Made by a program: the position numbers and the translations under genes
Shown: piece after piece, positions 24,096 to 33,341 of the stretch
Numbering within the stretch: position 1 is the first letter of the stretch
Layout of the letters: the number at the start of each line of letters is the position of its first letter
Notes under the pieces: generated by a model
Told to the model about the DNA's origin: nothing
The model's input: the letters and a program-made list of their open reading frames with translations, nothing else
The model's database searches: none
DNA from: Nocardioides mangrovi
GTDB taxonomy: Bacteria > Actinomycetota > Actinomycetes > Propionibacteriales > Nocardioidaceae
Length of the DNA stretch: 64,000 bases
NCBI RefSeq assembly: GCF_020073815.1
Contig: NZ_JAIQZJ010000001.1
Location: 682,001 to 746,000, forward strand
Direction: 5' to 3'

Positions 24096-25480
24096 ACCCG
24101 CCGGTGGGCGCGGCCGCCGAAGTGCAGGTACGTCGGGGTGCCGGCCGCATCGGCCGGGTCGAAGAAGACCGCGAGCAGCGCGCTGTCGGCGATCGGCAGC
24201 TCGAGCAGGAACGAGTCGTCGCGCTCCACCGGAACCAGCGGCAGCCGCTCCATCGGGGGCAGGCTCTGCATCTCGGCCGCGGCGTGCGAGGCGGTGATGG
24301 TCGCGACGAGCGCGCCGTCCGCCTCCTCGATCCGGAAGACCAGGCCGGAGCGCTCGTAGGTGCCGACGAACCGAGCCGGGTCGGCGACCACGAGGGAGTC
24401 CAGCGGCTCCGGGTCCTGCCGGGGCGTGACGCCGAGCCGCTCCTCGAAGAGCCAGGCGGCGAGCTCGCGGTACATCGACAGCGCGCTCTCGACGTTGGTC
24501 TGCAGGCAGAAGCCGAAGCGCTGCTCGGGGGCGACCCGCATGAAGGCGTTCTGGCCGAGCGAGTTGCCGTCATGGCCGATCACCGCGACGTCGCCGAAGT
24601 GGTCGAGGATCCAGCCGAGGCCCCAGGCCTCGCCGAGGACGGTGTCGTCGACGAGGGAGATCTGCGGCTGCTGCGCGGCGGCCACGAGGTCGGCGGAGAG
24701 CAGTCGGGTGCCGTCGGCGGCGACGCCGCCGTCGAGATGCAGCCGTGCGAAGCGGAGCACGTCGCCGGCGCTCGCGACCAGCGAGGCACCCATCGGGCCG
24801 CAGGAGCGGAAGAGCCCCCAGGGCTCGCTGACCCGCAGGCCGTCCGGGTTCTCGGGGTCGGGCTCGTGGCCGACGGAGTTGGGGTGCGGGATGACCTCCT
24901 CGGGGAAGACCACCGAGTGCTGGAGGCCCAGGGGCGCGAGCAGCCGCTCCTTCATCGCGGTCTCGAAGACCGTCTCCCCCACGACCTCGACCAGGCGGCC
25001 GAGGATCGAGAAGCCGCTGTTGCTGTAGCTCCAGATCGTGCCGGGCTCCGCGATCTGCGGCAGGTCGACGATCTCTTTCATGTAGCGCGGCAGCGCGTCG
25101 TCGCCACGACCGGTGTCGATGAAGACGTCACCGTCGAAGCCGCTGGCGTGGCGCAGCAGGTCGCGCACGGTGACGGTGTCGCGAGCCTCCGCGTCTCGGA
25201 CCTCGAAGTCGGGGAGGTACTTCTTCACCGGCTGGTCGAGGTCGATGAGCCCCTGGTCGACGAGCATCAGCACGAGCGTCGCCGTGTAGAGCTTGCCGAT
25301 CGAGCCGGGGAGGAAGAGCGCGTCGGTGGTGACCGGCGACCCGGTGCGGATGCTGAGCACCCCCGCGGCCACCTCGGTGATCTCGTCGCCGTCGAGGACC
25401 GCGAGCTGGGCGCCCGGGACGTGGTGCTGCTCGATGAGCTCGGCGAGCTTCGCCGCGAGCTCGGACTGGGTGAACGACAC
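24092..25480 (-). CDS. Serine hydrolase, class C beta-lactamase-like
   Basis: A 462-residue protein of the beta-lactamase/penicillin-binding-protein-like hydrolase family (PF00144). The nucleophile motif SIGK (SxxK) is near residue 59 and the YSN motif is in IWSYSNSGFSILGRLVE near residue 150. The C-terminal third is a beta-rich extension. No signal peptide is visible, so it is probably an intracellular esterase or D-aminopeptidase-like enzyme rather than a resistance beta-lactamase. GTG 25480 follows a GGAGG site. It is divergent from tetR, with two palindromic operators between them, so it is the likely TetR target. Confidence 0.82.
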   Translation of the reverse strand: MSFTQSELAAKLAELIEQHHVPGAQLAVLDGDEITEVAAGVLSIRTGSPVTTDALFLPGSIGKLYTATLVLMLVDQGLIDLDQPVKKYLPDFEVRDAEARDTVTVRDLLRHASGFDGDVFIDTGRGDDALPRYMKEIVDLPQIAEPGTIWSYSNSGFSILGRLVEVVGETVFETAMKERLLAPLGLQHSVVFPEEVIPHPNSVGHEPDPENPDGLRVSEPWGLFRSCGPMGASLVASAGDVLRFARLHLDGGVAADGTRLLSADLVAAAQQPQISLVDDTVLGEAWGLGWILDHFGDVAVIGHDGNSLGQNAFMRVAPEQRFGFCLQTNVESALSMYRELAAWLFEERLGVTPRQDPEPLDSLVVADPARFVGTYERSGLVFRIEEADGALVATITASHAAAEMQSLPPMERLPLVPVERDDSFLLELPIADSALLAVFFDPADAAGTPTYLHFGGRAHRRV

Positions 25481-25498
25481 GATGCCTCCGATTCGCCG

Positions 25499-25515
25499 TA
25501 CCTACACTGTAGGTA
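25499..25515. promoter_or_regulatory. TetR-type operator, copy 1
   Basis: TACCTACACTGTAGGTA is a near-perfect 17-bp palindrome centred on 25507, in the gap between the serine hydrolase and tetR starts. It lies close to the hydrolase start and overlaps its probable promoter. Confidence 0.75.
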
Positions 25516-25522
25516 AGTAGTA

Positions 25523-25538
25523 ACCTACACCGTAGGTA
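25523..25538. promoter_or_regulatory. TetR-type operator, copy 2
   Basis: ACCTACACCGTAGGTA is a second copy of the same palindrome, centred on 25530, 23 bp (about two helical turns) from copy 1. Two dimers could bind the same DNA face and repress both divergent genes. Confidence 0.75.
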
Positions 25539-25562
25539 GACCTGTCAAGAGGCGAGGCGGAG

Positions 25563-26171
25563 ATGGCGGCACTGACCCGGGAGCGGATCCTGCAGACCGC
25601 CGTGCGCCTGGCCGACCGCGACGGCCCGGACGCCGTCACGCTGCGCAAGATCGCGGCCGAGCTCGGCGTCCACGTGACCTCGCTCTACAACCACGTCCCG
25701 ACCCGCGAGGCCGTCACCGACGGCATCGTCGAGCTGCTGCTCGACGAGGCGAAGCTGCCCACGGGCCCGGTGCCGTGGGACGAGTGGGTACGGCGGTACG
25801 TCGAGGGCATCGGCGAGATCGCAGCCACCCACCCAGGCGCCTTCCACGCCCTCGGCCAGCGTCCCGTCCAGGGGGCCCGGGCGGCCGCCTCCTTCGAGAT
25901 CGCGCTCGCGGCCTTCGCCGAGGCCGGCTTCAGCGCCGCGGACGGCTTCGCGGCGCTCAAGGCGGCGTCGTACCTCGCCCTGATGATCGGCATGGAGCGC
26001 AGCATGGTCGCGCGCGGGCAGGTGCTCGAGACCCAGCTCGACGCGCTGCCCGAGGAGTCGTTCCCGATGGTCCGCTCAGTGGCGGCCGACGTCTCGGACT
26101 ACGAGTACGTCTGGTCCTTCGGCGTCGAGACGCTGGTTGCCGGGCTCCGCGCTCAGCTCGGCCCGAAATGA
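25563..26171 (+). CDS. TetR family transcriptional repressor
   Basis: A 202-residue TetR regulator. The N-terminal helix-turn-helix is clear: RERILQTAVRLADRDGPDAVTLRKIAAELGVHVTSLYNHVPTREAV. The C-terminal 130 residues form the helical ligand-binding/dimer domain, similar to the TetR_C class of TetR itself. The ATG at 25563 follows GAGGCGGAG. Twin palindromes 25 and 48 bases upstream are its probable operators, implying autoregulation and control of the divergent hydrolase gene. Confidence 0.9.
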   Translation: MAALTRERILQTAVRLADRDGPDAVTLRKIAAELGVHVTSLYNHVPTREAVTDGIVELLLDEAKLPTGPVPWDEWVRRYVEGIGEIAATHPGAFHALGQRPVQGARAAASFEIALAAFAEAGFSAADGFAALKAASYLALMIGMERSMVARGQVLETQLDALPEESFPMVRSVAADVSDYEYVWSFGVETLVAGLRAQLGPK

Positions 26172-26175
26172 CGCC

Positions 26176-26231
26176 GACCCGGCAGAAGTGAGCGAGCCTG
26201 CGAGCTCGCCATCCAGAACTTCTGCCGGGTC
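26176..26231. repeat. Inverted repeat / possible bidirectional terminator
   Basis: GACCCGGCAGAAGT (26176-26189) and its exact complement (26218-26231) make a 14-bp stem with a 28-base loop that contains an inner stem (GCGAGC/GCTCGC). It lies between the convergent tetR and ilvC. There is no T-run. A further copy of the unit (GCCGGGTCAGC at 26225 and again at 26246) runs into the end of ilvC. Confidence 0.55.
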
Positions 26232-26251
26232 AGCGATCAACTTGTGCCGGG

Positions 26252-27880
<1,629 letters not shown>

Positions 27881-27884
<4 letters not shown>

Positions 27885-29638
27885 GCGCGGAGCTCCACAT
27901 CTGCGTCGTCGTCGAACTTGGGGGCGAGGTCGCGGGCGTACTTGATCTCGTCGTTGCTGGTGCCGGCGGCGACCATCGGCCACACCATCGCGTCGCGGTG
28001 GACCCGGAAGTCCACGACCACCGGGACGTCGTTGATCTCCATCGCCTTCGCGATCGTCGAGTCGACGTCGTCCGGGCTGTCGCAGGAGAGGCCGACGCAG
28101 CCGTAGGCGTCCGCGAGCTTGACGAAGTCGGGGATCCGCTTGGAGTGCAGGTCGGTGTTGGAGTAGCGCTCGTTGTAGAAGAGCGACTGCCACTGCCGGA
28201 CCATGCCGAGCGACTCGTTGTTGATGATCGCGACCTTGATCGGGATGTCGTTGATCGCGCAGGTGGCCAGCTCCTGGTTGGTCATCTGGAAGCAGCCGTC
28301 GCCGTCGATCGCCCAGACCGTGTCGTCCGGCCGGCCGACCTTGGCGCCCATCGCGGCCGGGACGGCGAAGCCCATGGTGCCGAGGCCACCGGAGTTGATC
28401 CAGGTGTTGGGCCGCTCGTAGCCGACGAACTGCGCGGCCCACATCTGGTGCTGACCCACCCCGGCGCAGTAGACCGACTCGGGGCCGGCGATCGCGCCGA
28501 GCCGCTCGAGGACGTACTGCGGGGCGAGGCTGCCGTCGGTCGGCTTGTCGTAGCCGAGCGCGTAGGTCTTCTTGATGCCCGCGACGAACTGCACCCAGCC
28601 CTCGTAGTCACCGGTGTGGCCGGCGTCCGCCTCGGCCTTGAGCGCCACGACCAGGTCGCTGATCACCTCGCGGCAGTCGCCGACGATCGGGACGTCGACC
28701 GCGCGGTTCTTGCCGATCTCGGCCGGGTCGATGTCGGCGTGGATGACCTTCGCGCCGGGCGCGAACGAGTCGAGGTTGCCGGTCACCCGGTCGTCGAAGC
28801 GCGCACCGAGGCTGATGATCAGGTCGGACTTCTGGAGGCTGGCGACCGCGGCGACCGTGCCGTGCATGCCCGGCATGCCGAGGTGCTGCGGGTGGCTGTC
28901 GGGGAACGCGCCCCGCGCCATCAGCGTCGTCACCACCGGGATGCCGGTGAGCTCGGCCAGCACCCGCAGCTCCTGAGCGGCACGCGCCCGGATCACGCCG
29001 CCGCCGACGTACAGGACCGGGCGCCGGGACTCGAGGATGAGCCGGGCGGCCTCGCGGATCTGCTTGGAGTGCGGCCGGGTCACCGGGCGGTAGCCGGGCA
29101 GGTTGAGCTCGGTGGGCCAGGCGTACGACGTCATCGACTGCAGCGCGGACTTCGCGACGTCGACGAGCACCGGGCCCGGGCGGCCGGTGGAGGCGATGTA
29201 GAAGGCCTCGGCGACGGTCCGCGGGATCTCGGCCGGGTCGGTGACCAGGAAGTTGTGCTTGGTGATCGGCATCGTGATGCCGCGGATGTCGGCCTCCTGG
29301 AAGGCGTCGGTGCCGATCATGCTGGCGCCGACCTGGCCGGTGACGGCCACCATCGGGACGGAGTCCATGTGGGCGTCGGCCAGCGGGGTGACCAGGTTGG
29401 TCGCGCCCGGGCCGGAGGTCGCCATGCAGACGCCGACGCGGCCGGTGGCCGAGGCGTAGCCCTGCGCGGCGTGGCCCGCACCCTGCTCGTGGCGTACGAG
29501 GATGTGCCGGATCGAGGAGTCCATGAGGGGGTCGTACGCCGGGAGGATCGCGCCGCCCGGGATGCCGAAGATCTCGGTGGTGCCTGCTGCCTCCAGCGAC
29601 CTGATCAGGCTCTGTGCGCCCGTCATCTGCTCGCTCAT
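27881..29638 (-). CDS. ilvB: Acetolactate synthase large (catalytic) subunit
   Basis: A 585-residue thiamine-diphosphate enzyme. The N-terminal domain has [15 protein letters not shown] and the catalytic Glu in [14 protein letters not shown]. The C-terminal TPP-binding motif is [29 protein letters not shown]. It condenses two pyruvates, or pyruvate with 2-oxobutyrate, in branched-chain amino acid synthesis. It is the first structural gene behind the leader peptide and attenuator at 29695-29798 and is coupled to ilvN by an ATGA overlap. Confidence 0.96.
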
Positions 29639-29694
29639 CGATCCTCTGTCCTGTCTCGTTGCCTGCCGTGCCCTGCTGATGGTTTCAGCCCAAC

Positions 29695-29731
29695 AAAAAA
29701 CCCCTCGGCCCGGCTGGTGGGCGGCGAGGGG
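29695..29731 (-). terminator. ilvB attenuator (intrinsic terminator)
   Basis: On the minus strand a CCCCTCG/CGAGGGG stem with an extra GCC/GGC pairing is followed by a run of six T. It lies 26 bases after the leader-peptide stop and 57 bases before ilvB. This is the classic transcription attenuator layout. Confidence 0.85.
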
Positions 29732-29756
29732 TGACGTGCGTGCGGAGTCTGCCGAC

Positions 29757-29798
29757 TCAGCTCACACGTCGCGTGCGTACAAGAATGTCCTGGCGCAT
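29757..29798 (-). CDS. ilv operon leader peptide
   Basis: A 13-residue peptide, [13 protein letters not shown], read from ATG 29798 to a TGA at 29757-29759. It contains consecutive Ile-Leu-Val codons, the regulatory residues expected for branched-chain attenuation. Ribosome stalling there when charged tRNA is scarce would favour an antiterminator and let transcription enter ilvBNC. The -10 box TACGGT (29805-29810) is six bases from the ATG, so the leader is probably translated from the very 5' end of the mRNA. Confidence 0.82.
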   Translation of the reverse strand: MRQDILVRTRRVS

Positions 29799-29804
29799 GG
29801 GCTC

Positions 29805-29810
29805 ACCGTA
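29805..29810 (-). promoter_or_regulatory. -10 element of the ilvBNC promoter
   Basis: TACGGT on the minus strand, followed by six bases and the leader-peptide ATG. No clear -35 was seen. Confidence 0.55.
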
Positions 29811-29846
29811 GCCGCCCGGGCCTCCCGCCCGCACCCGAGTGTGACA

Positions 29847-29869
29847 GGCGTCCCAACATATGGGACGCC
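29847..29869 (-). terminator. Hairpin after the pterin dehydratase-VOC gene
   Basis: GGCGTCCCA-ACATA-TGGGACGCC is a perfect 9-bp inverted repeat. It starts four bases after the stop of the 29874-30548 gene, so a terminator without a T-run is the simplest reading. As it also lies about 50-70 bases upstream of the ilv leader, an operator function is an alternative. Confidence 0.5.
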
Positions 29870-29873
29870 AGTC

Positions 29874-30548
29874 TCAGCCCGTGGAGGGCTCGCGGCCGTC
29901 GGCGGTGCAGACGCAGACCTTGTTGCCGTGGGCGTCGGCGAGCACCCAGAACGCCGGCACGGCGTCCTCGCTGACCAGCGTGCCGCCCGCCGCGACCGCC
30001 GCCGCGACCCGCTCCTCGGCGACCTCGCGCGGGACCACGATGTCGAGGTGGAAGCGCTGCTGCACCTCCCCCGTGGCGTCGGGCGCCTCCTGGAACCACA
30101 GCGTGTTGTTGCGGCCTCCGGGGTCCATGATCTCCGGCCACTCGTGGGGCTGCTCGTAGCCGAGCACGGCCGCCCAGAAGGGCTGCACCGCGGCGGCGTC
30201 CGGGACGTCGAGCGCGAGCTCGAGCGTCGAGACCTCGCGGGGCGCGGACTCGATGCCGAGCTCCGCGGCGATCGCGGAGATCCGTCGAGCGAGCGCGACG
30301 TCGCGGCTGGTGACGCCGCCGACGTCGTGGCTCTGCAGGTCGATGTCGACCTGGGGGTAGGTGAGCACCACGTCCGGGTGGTGATCGGCCTCCTCCGCCG
30401 CCTCGGTGATCCGGGTGACCAGCTCCAGCCCCTTCACGAAGCTCCCCGTCTTGAAGCGGGCGTGCAGCTTCACGAGGAAGAACCGCCAGTCGTCGAGGCC
30501 CTCCTCCCTCACCTGGGGGTAGCGCAGCTTCTGCTTCGGGTCGCTCAC
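29874..30548 (-). CDS. Fusion: pterin-4a-carbinolamine dehydratase-like domain + VOC domain
   Basis: A 224-residue two-domain protein. Residues 1-100 match the PCD/DCoH fold, with the signature EADHHPDVVLTYPQVDI and SHDVGGVTSRDVALARRI; these contain the His-His-Pro active site and the following His and Asp. Residues 105-224 form a glyoxalase/VOC domain (ELALDVPDAAAVQPFWAAVLGY...HLDIVV...GNKVCVC). PCD enzymes recycle oxidised tetrahydropterin, and VOC domains bind metals and small substrates. The next VOC gene upstream overlaps it by ATGA, so both are co-translated. Confidence 0.83.
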   Translation of the reverse strand: MSDPKQKLRYPQVREEGLDDWRFFLVKLHARFKTGSFVKGLELVTRITEAAEEADHHPDVVLTYPQVDIDLQSHDVGGVTSRDVALARRISAIAAELGIESAPREVSTLELALDVPDAAAVQPFWAAVLGYEQPHEWPEIMDPGGRNNTLWFQEAPDATGEVQQRFHLDIVVPREVAEERVAAAVAAGGTLVSEDAVPAFWVLADAHGNKVCVCTADGREPSTG

Positions 30549-30970
30549 GGGATCACCATCTGTCCGATGTCCTGGGGGTTGTAGGCGATCTCCCAGCGAT
30601 AGCCGTCGGGGTCGCCGAAGTAGCCGGAGTAGCCGCCCCAGTCGCGCTGCTCGCCGTCGTGCACCGGGTCGGCACCCGCCGCCCGGGCCGTCGCCAGCAC
30701 CTCGTCGACCTCCTCAGTGGTCGCGAGGTTGTGGGAGAGGGTGATCGGCACGATCCCCGCCCCGCGGCGGATCGTCCCGACCTCCGCCTCGAAGCCGGCC
30801 TCCGCCCAGAACGACAGCACGAGGTGCTCCCCCGCCTTGATCATCAGCACCTCGCCCGGCACGAAGAGCTCGGGCGTCCAGCCCAGGCCGTCGACGTAGA
30901 AGGCCCGCGTGGCGTCGAGGTCGGCCACGGCGAGCGTGATGAAGCTGATCCGCTGGTCCATCTCATGCAC
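30545..30970 (-). CDS. VOC (glyoxalase/bleomycin-resistance) family protein
   Basis: A 141-residue single VOC-fold protein: ISFITLAVADLDATRAFYVDGLGW at the start, RDWGGYSGYFGDPDGYRWEIAYNP at the end, the latter carrying the usual C-terminal Glu metal ligand. The substrate is unknown. It is the first gene of a two-gene operon with the PCD-VOC fusion (ATGA overlap). Its start lies about 35 bases from the left inverted repeat of the DUF222/HNH unit, so the mobile unit may have inserted in its upstream region. Confidence 0.85.
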   Translation of the reverse strand: MHEMDQRISFITLAVADLDATRAFYVDGLGWTPELFVPGEVLMIKAGEHLVLSFWAEAGFEAEVGTIRRGAGIVPITLSHNLATTEEVDEVLATARAAGADPVHDGEQRDWGGYSGYFGDPDGYRWEIAYNPQDIGQMVIP

Positions 30971-31005
30971 TCTGGCACAGTCCGCCGACAGCCGCCCCCG
31001 GCGAT

Positions 31006-31218
31006 CTCCGGTGGTTGAGGTGCGAAGGCGCTCTGGCGCCCTGGCGCCTCGAAACCCCCGGAACTGTCCCTAGCGTCCCTGTCCGTCTCATCTGGCGTGG
31101 CGACGAAAGACAGTCAGAGAAGTATGTGGTCACCGTTCGCTGTGGTCACCCGAAGCGATTTCCAGCTGCCTCCCGGCTTCGCCGTTCGCTCGGGTCGACC
31201 GTGGTGGCCCGGACCGAA
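31006..31218 (+). repeat. Left inverted repeat of the HNH cassette
   Basis: About 213 bp in the 303-base gap after the VOC gene (30971-31273). It begins CTCCGGTGGTTGAGGTGCGA and ends near TCGGGTCGACCGTGGTGGCC. No coding potential stands out. It pairs with 32588-32798. Confidence 0.75.
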
Positions 31219-31273
31219 GCACAGACATGGCTGTGGCCCCACCGGGTCCTTTCCGTCGGCCGGTGGGGTGGGG

Positions 31274-32527
31274 TCAGCGGGTTCGTCGTCGCTTGTGGGT
31301 GAGGTCGACGAGGTAGTGCTTGCCGGATGGTGAGGTCCATTCGAACCGGGTGCGGCCGAGTCTCCGGTAGGTCCAGTGGCCGAACGTCTTGAGGCGGTGG
31401 TGGTACCTGCACAGGGGGGCGAGGTTCCAGGAGGTGGTCTTGCCGCCGTGGGCGTAGGCGGTGATGTGGTCGAGGTCGCAGCCGCGGGCGTTCTTCGCGC
31501 AGCCGGGAAAGACGCAGGTGGGGCAGGTCAGGATCGCCTGCTCGCGCTGCTGGGCGGACGGTTCGTAGCGGTCGACGGAGAGTTCGGCGTCGAGCTCGAG
31601 GACGGGCTTGATGGTGACCTTGGTGCCGGCGAGCTGGCACCAGCCGGCGATCTGCTCGATGGTGGTGTGCCCGAGCCGGCCGTGGCGGCCCTCGATGTCG
31701 AGGATGTCGTGGATCTGGTCGGGCTCGTGGTGGGTGTAGACCACGACCTCACGCGACACGGCATCGCCGGTGGCGCCGAGTCGGCCGGCGGCCATCGCGC
31801 GGCGGATGTCGAGGTCGAGCTCGGGGTGGGCCTCGCCGAGGAGGGCGGCGCCGGTCTTGAGCCGGGCTTCCAGCGCCAGGGCGTCGGGGTAGTCCAGGAG
31901 CCCGGAGACGGGCACGAGGCCGCCGTTCAACGCGGCGGCGTCGAGGCGGACCTCGAGGTGCTGTTGCTGCCACCGGTCGAGACGCTCCATCTCCTCGTGC
32001 TCGTCGTCGACGCGTGCGGCGGCTGCGGCGACGGTCTTCTCGATCTGGGCGTAGGTGCAGGTCCCGATCACCGGCACCAGGGCGGCGTCGACTTCCGCGG
32101 CGGCGCCGGGTGGGAGGCGGCGGGTCTGTTCGGTGACCCGCCGCAGCTTCCACACCGCAACGTCACCGGCCATCACCTTCGACCAGAGGCGCGGGAGGCG
32201 GTAGTGGGCTTCGAGGGCGGCGCCGATGAGCGCCCTTCCTTGGTAGGTGGACAGTCCGCAGGCGGTGGCGAACTCCGCGATCGCGAACTCCGACATCCCG
32301 GGCGCACCCTCACCGGCCAACGTGGCGGGCTGGTCGGCGTACATGATCAGGTCGCCGAGCTCGTCGACGACGGCGTCGGTGACCGGCGCGGGGTGGGCCT
32401 GCGCCCAGCGCAAGGCGAGGGACAACCGCTCGGCCTCCGCCATGAGAGCGACCCGGGTCTGTTCCGCAGCAGCATCCAGCAGCACCGACGGTGAGGTCGG
32501 TGCGGTAGGAGTCTGCGTGGCGGCCAT
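31274..32527 (-). CDS. DUF222/HNH endonuclease (REP13E12-like), cassette copy
   Basis: A 417-residue protein with an N-terminal helical DUF222 domain and a C-terminal HNH nuclease: CPTCVFPGCAKNARG supplies the zinc cysteines, then CDLDHITAYAHGGKTTSWNLAPLCRYHHRLK holds the catalytic His and Asn. The tail (RRLGRTRFEWTSPSGKHY) is typical of the family. It is only distantly similar to the copy at 20240-21478. The start is ATG 32527, five bases from a TAGAAT -10 box. Its position between long inverted repeats suggests that the nuclease mobilises or maintains the unit; this is inference. Confidence 0.87.
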   Translation of the reverse strand: MAATQTPTAPTSPSVLLDAAAEQTRVALMAEAERLSLALRWAQAHPAPVTDAVVDELGDLIMYADQPATLAGEGAPGMSEFAIAEFATACGLSTYQGRALIGAALEAHYRLPRLWSKVMAGDVAVWKLRRVTEQTRRLPPGAAAEVDAALVPVIGTCTYAQIEKTVAAAAARVDDEHEEMERLDRWQQQHLEVRLDAAALNGGLVPVSGLLDYPDALALEARLKTGAALLGEAHPELDLDIRRAMAAGRLGATGDAVSREVVVYTHHEPDQIHDILDIEGRHGRLGHTTIEQIAGWCQLAGTKVTIKPVLELDAELSVDRYEPSAQQREQAILTCPTCVFPGCAKNARGCDLDHITAYAHGGKTTSWNLAPLCRYHHRLKTFGHWTYRRLGRTRFEWTSPSGKHYLVDLTHKRRRTR

Positions 32528-32532
32528 ATCTG

Positions 32533-32572
32533 ATTCTACATCGAATCGAACGGGTGTTCTAGTTCGATTCGA
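32533..32572 (-). promoter_or_regulatory. HNH gene promoter with 11-bp inverted repeat
   Basis: The -10 box TAGAAT lies at 32533-32538. Just upstream, TCGAATCGAAC (32541-32551) and GTTCGATTCGA (32562-32572) form a perfect inverted repeat with a 10-base spacer over the expected -35. It is AT-rich for this genome and could be an operator for self-control. Confidence 0.55.
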
Positions 32573-32587
32573 GCTTCTTTCTGGGTT

Positions 32588-32798
32588 CTTGGGCCCGGGC
32601 CACAGCGGTCGACCCGAGCCAACGTCGAAGCCGGGCGGCGGCTGGAAATCGCTCCCGGGTGACCACAGCGGACGGTGACCACGTATTTCTCGAACTGTCT
32701 TTCGTCACCCACGCCGGAGGACGCGCACAGGAACGCTGGGGACAGTTCCGGGGTTTCGAGGCACGGCCCTAGCGGGCCTCGCACCTCAACCAGCGGAG
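32588..32798 (-). repeat. Right inverted repeat of the HNH cassette
   Basis: About 211 bp, reverse-complementary to 31006-31218, lying 60 bases upstream of the HNH start. With the promoter it fills most of the 364-base gap 32528-32891. The remaining 93 bases hold the ribosome site and promoter of the VOC gene at 32892. Confidence 0.75.
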
Positions 32799-32891
32799 GA
32801 GCGTGAGTCCGAGAGAACGACCTGGCATGTCGAGAACGCGCATCCGGCACCGTCCCTGGGGTAGACCGGCAGGACGACCTCAGGAGGACCC

Positions 32892-33341
32892 ATGCCCACG
32901 ATCCACCGCTTCGACCACATCGGCGTCACCGTCAGCGACCTCGACACCGCCGTCGACTTCTTCGTCTGGCTGGGGTTGGAGGTCGAGGGGCGGACGTTCG
33001 TGGAGGGCGAGTTCCTCGACACCGTCTGCGGCATCCCCGGCGCGCGGTGCGAGGTGGTGATGCTGGTGCCGCCGGGGGGTGGGACGAAGCTCGAGCTGGC
33101 GACGTTCGTGCGACCGGAGCACGTGCCGGGCTCGCCGGACGCGATGGCCAACGAGATCGGGCTGCGCAACGTGTGCTTCCAGGTCGACGACCTCCCGGGC
33201 GTGGTCGACGCGCTCGCGACGAAGGGCTACGGGCTCGTCGGTGGGATCGGCGAGCACGAGGGCACCTGGCGGATGGCCTACGTGCGCGGGCCTGAGGGGA
33301 TCATCGTGTCGCTGGCCGAGCAGATCGGGCAGGAGGGCTGA
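32892..33341 (+). CDS. VOC family protein
   Basis: A 149-residue VOC-fold protein: HRFDHIGVTVSDLDTAVDFFVWLGLE at the start, RNVCFQVDDLPGVVDAL in the second repeat, and a C-terminal YVRGPEGIIVSLAEQIG with the usual Glu/Gly metal-site region. It resembles glyoxalase or lactoylglutathione lyase-like proteins; the substrate is unknown. The ATG follows CAGGAGG. Its last 41 bases overlap the convergent GNAT gene. Confidence 0.86.
   Translation: MPTIHRFDHIGVTVSDLDTAVDFFVWLGLEVEGRTFVEGEFLDTVCGIPGARCEVVMLVPPGGGTKLELATFVRPEHVPGSPDAMANEIGLRNVCFQVDDLPGVVDALATKGYGLVGGIGEHEGTWRMAYVRGPEGIIVSLAEQIGQEG

Larger units (their letters stand above)
31006..32798. mobile_element. DUF222/HNH cassette bounded by ~210-bp inverted repeats
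   Basis: The region 31006-31218 and the reverse complement of 32588-32798 align along their whole length at roughly four-fifths identity by eye, with shared blocks such as GACGAAAGACAGT, GTGGTCACCG, CGCTGTGGTCACCCG and GCGATTTCCAGC. The only gene inside is the HNH endonuclease gene, placed symmetrically about 55-60 bases from each arm. This looks like a discrete mobile or formerly mobile unit. I could not identify a target-site duplication. Confidence 0.7.

Noticed and set aside
24092..25480. Antibiotic-resistance beta-lactamase
   Set aside because: It has SxxK and YxN but no signal peptide and a C-terminal extension typical of esterase or peptidase-like members, so resistance is not supported.
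31000..32805. Target-site duplication at the ends of the HNH cassette
   Set aside because: The bases outside the two arms (ending CGGCGAT on the left, starting GAGCGTGA on the right) show no direct repeat.
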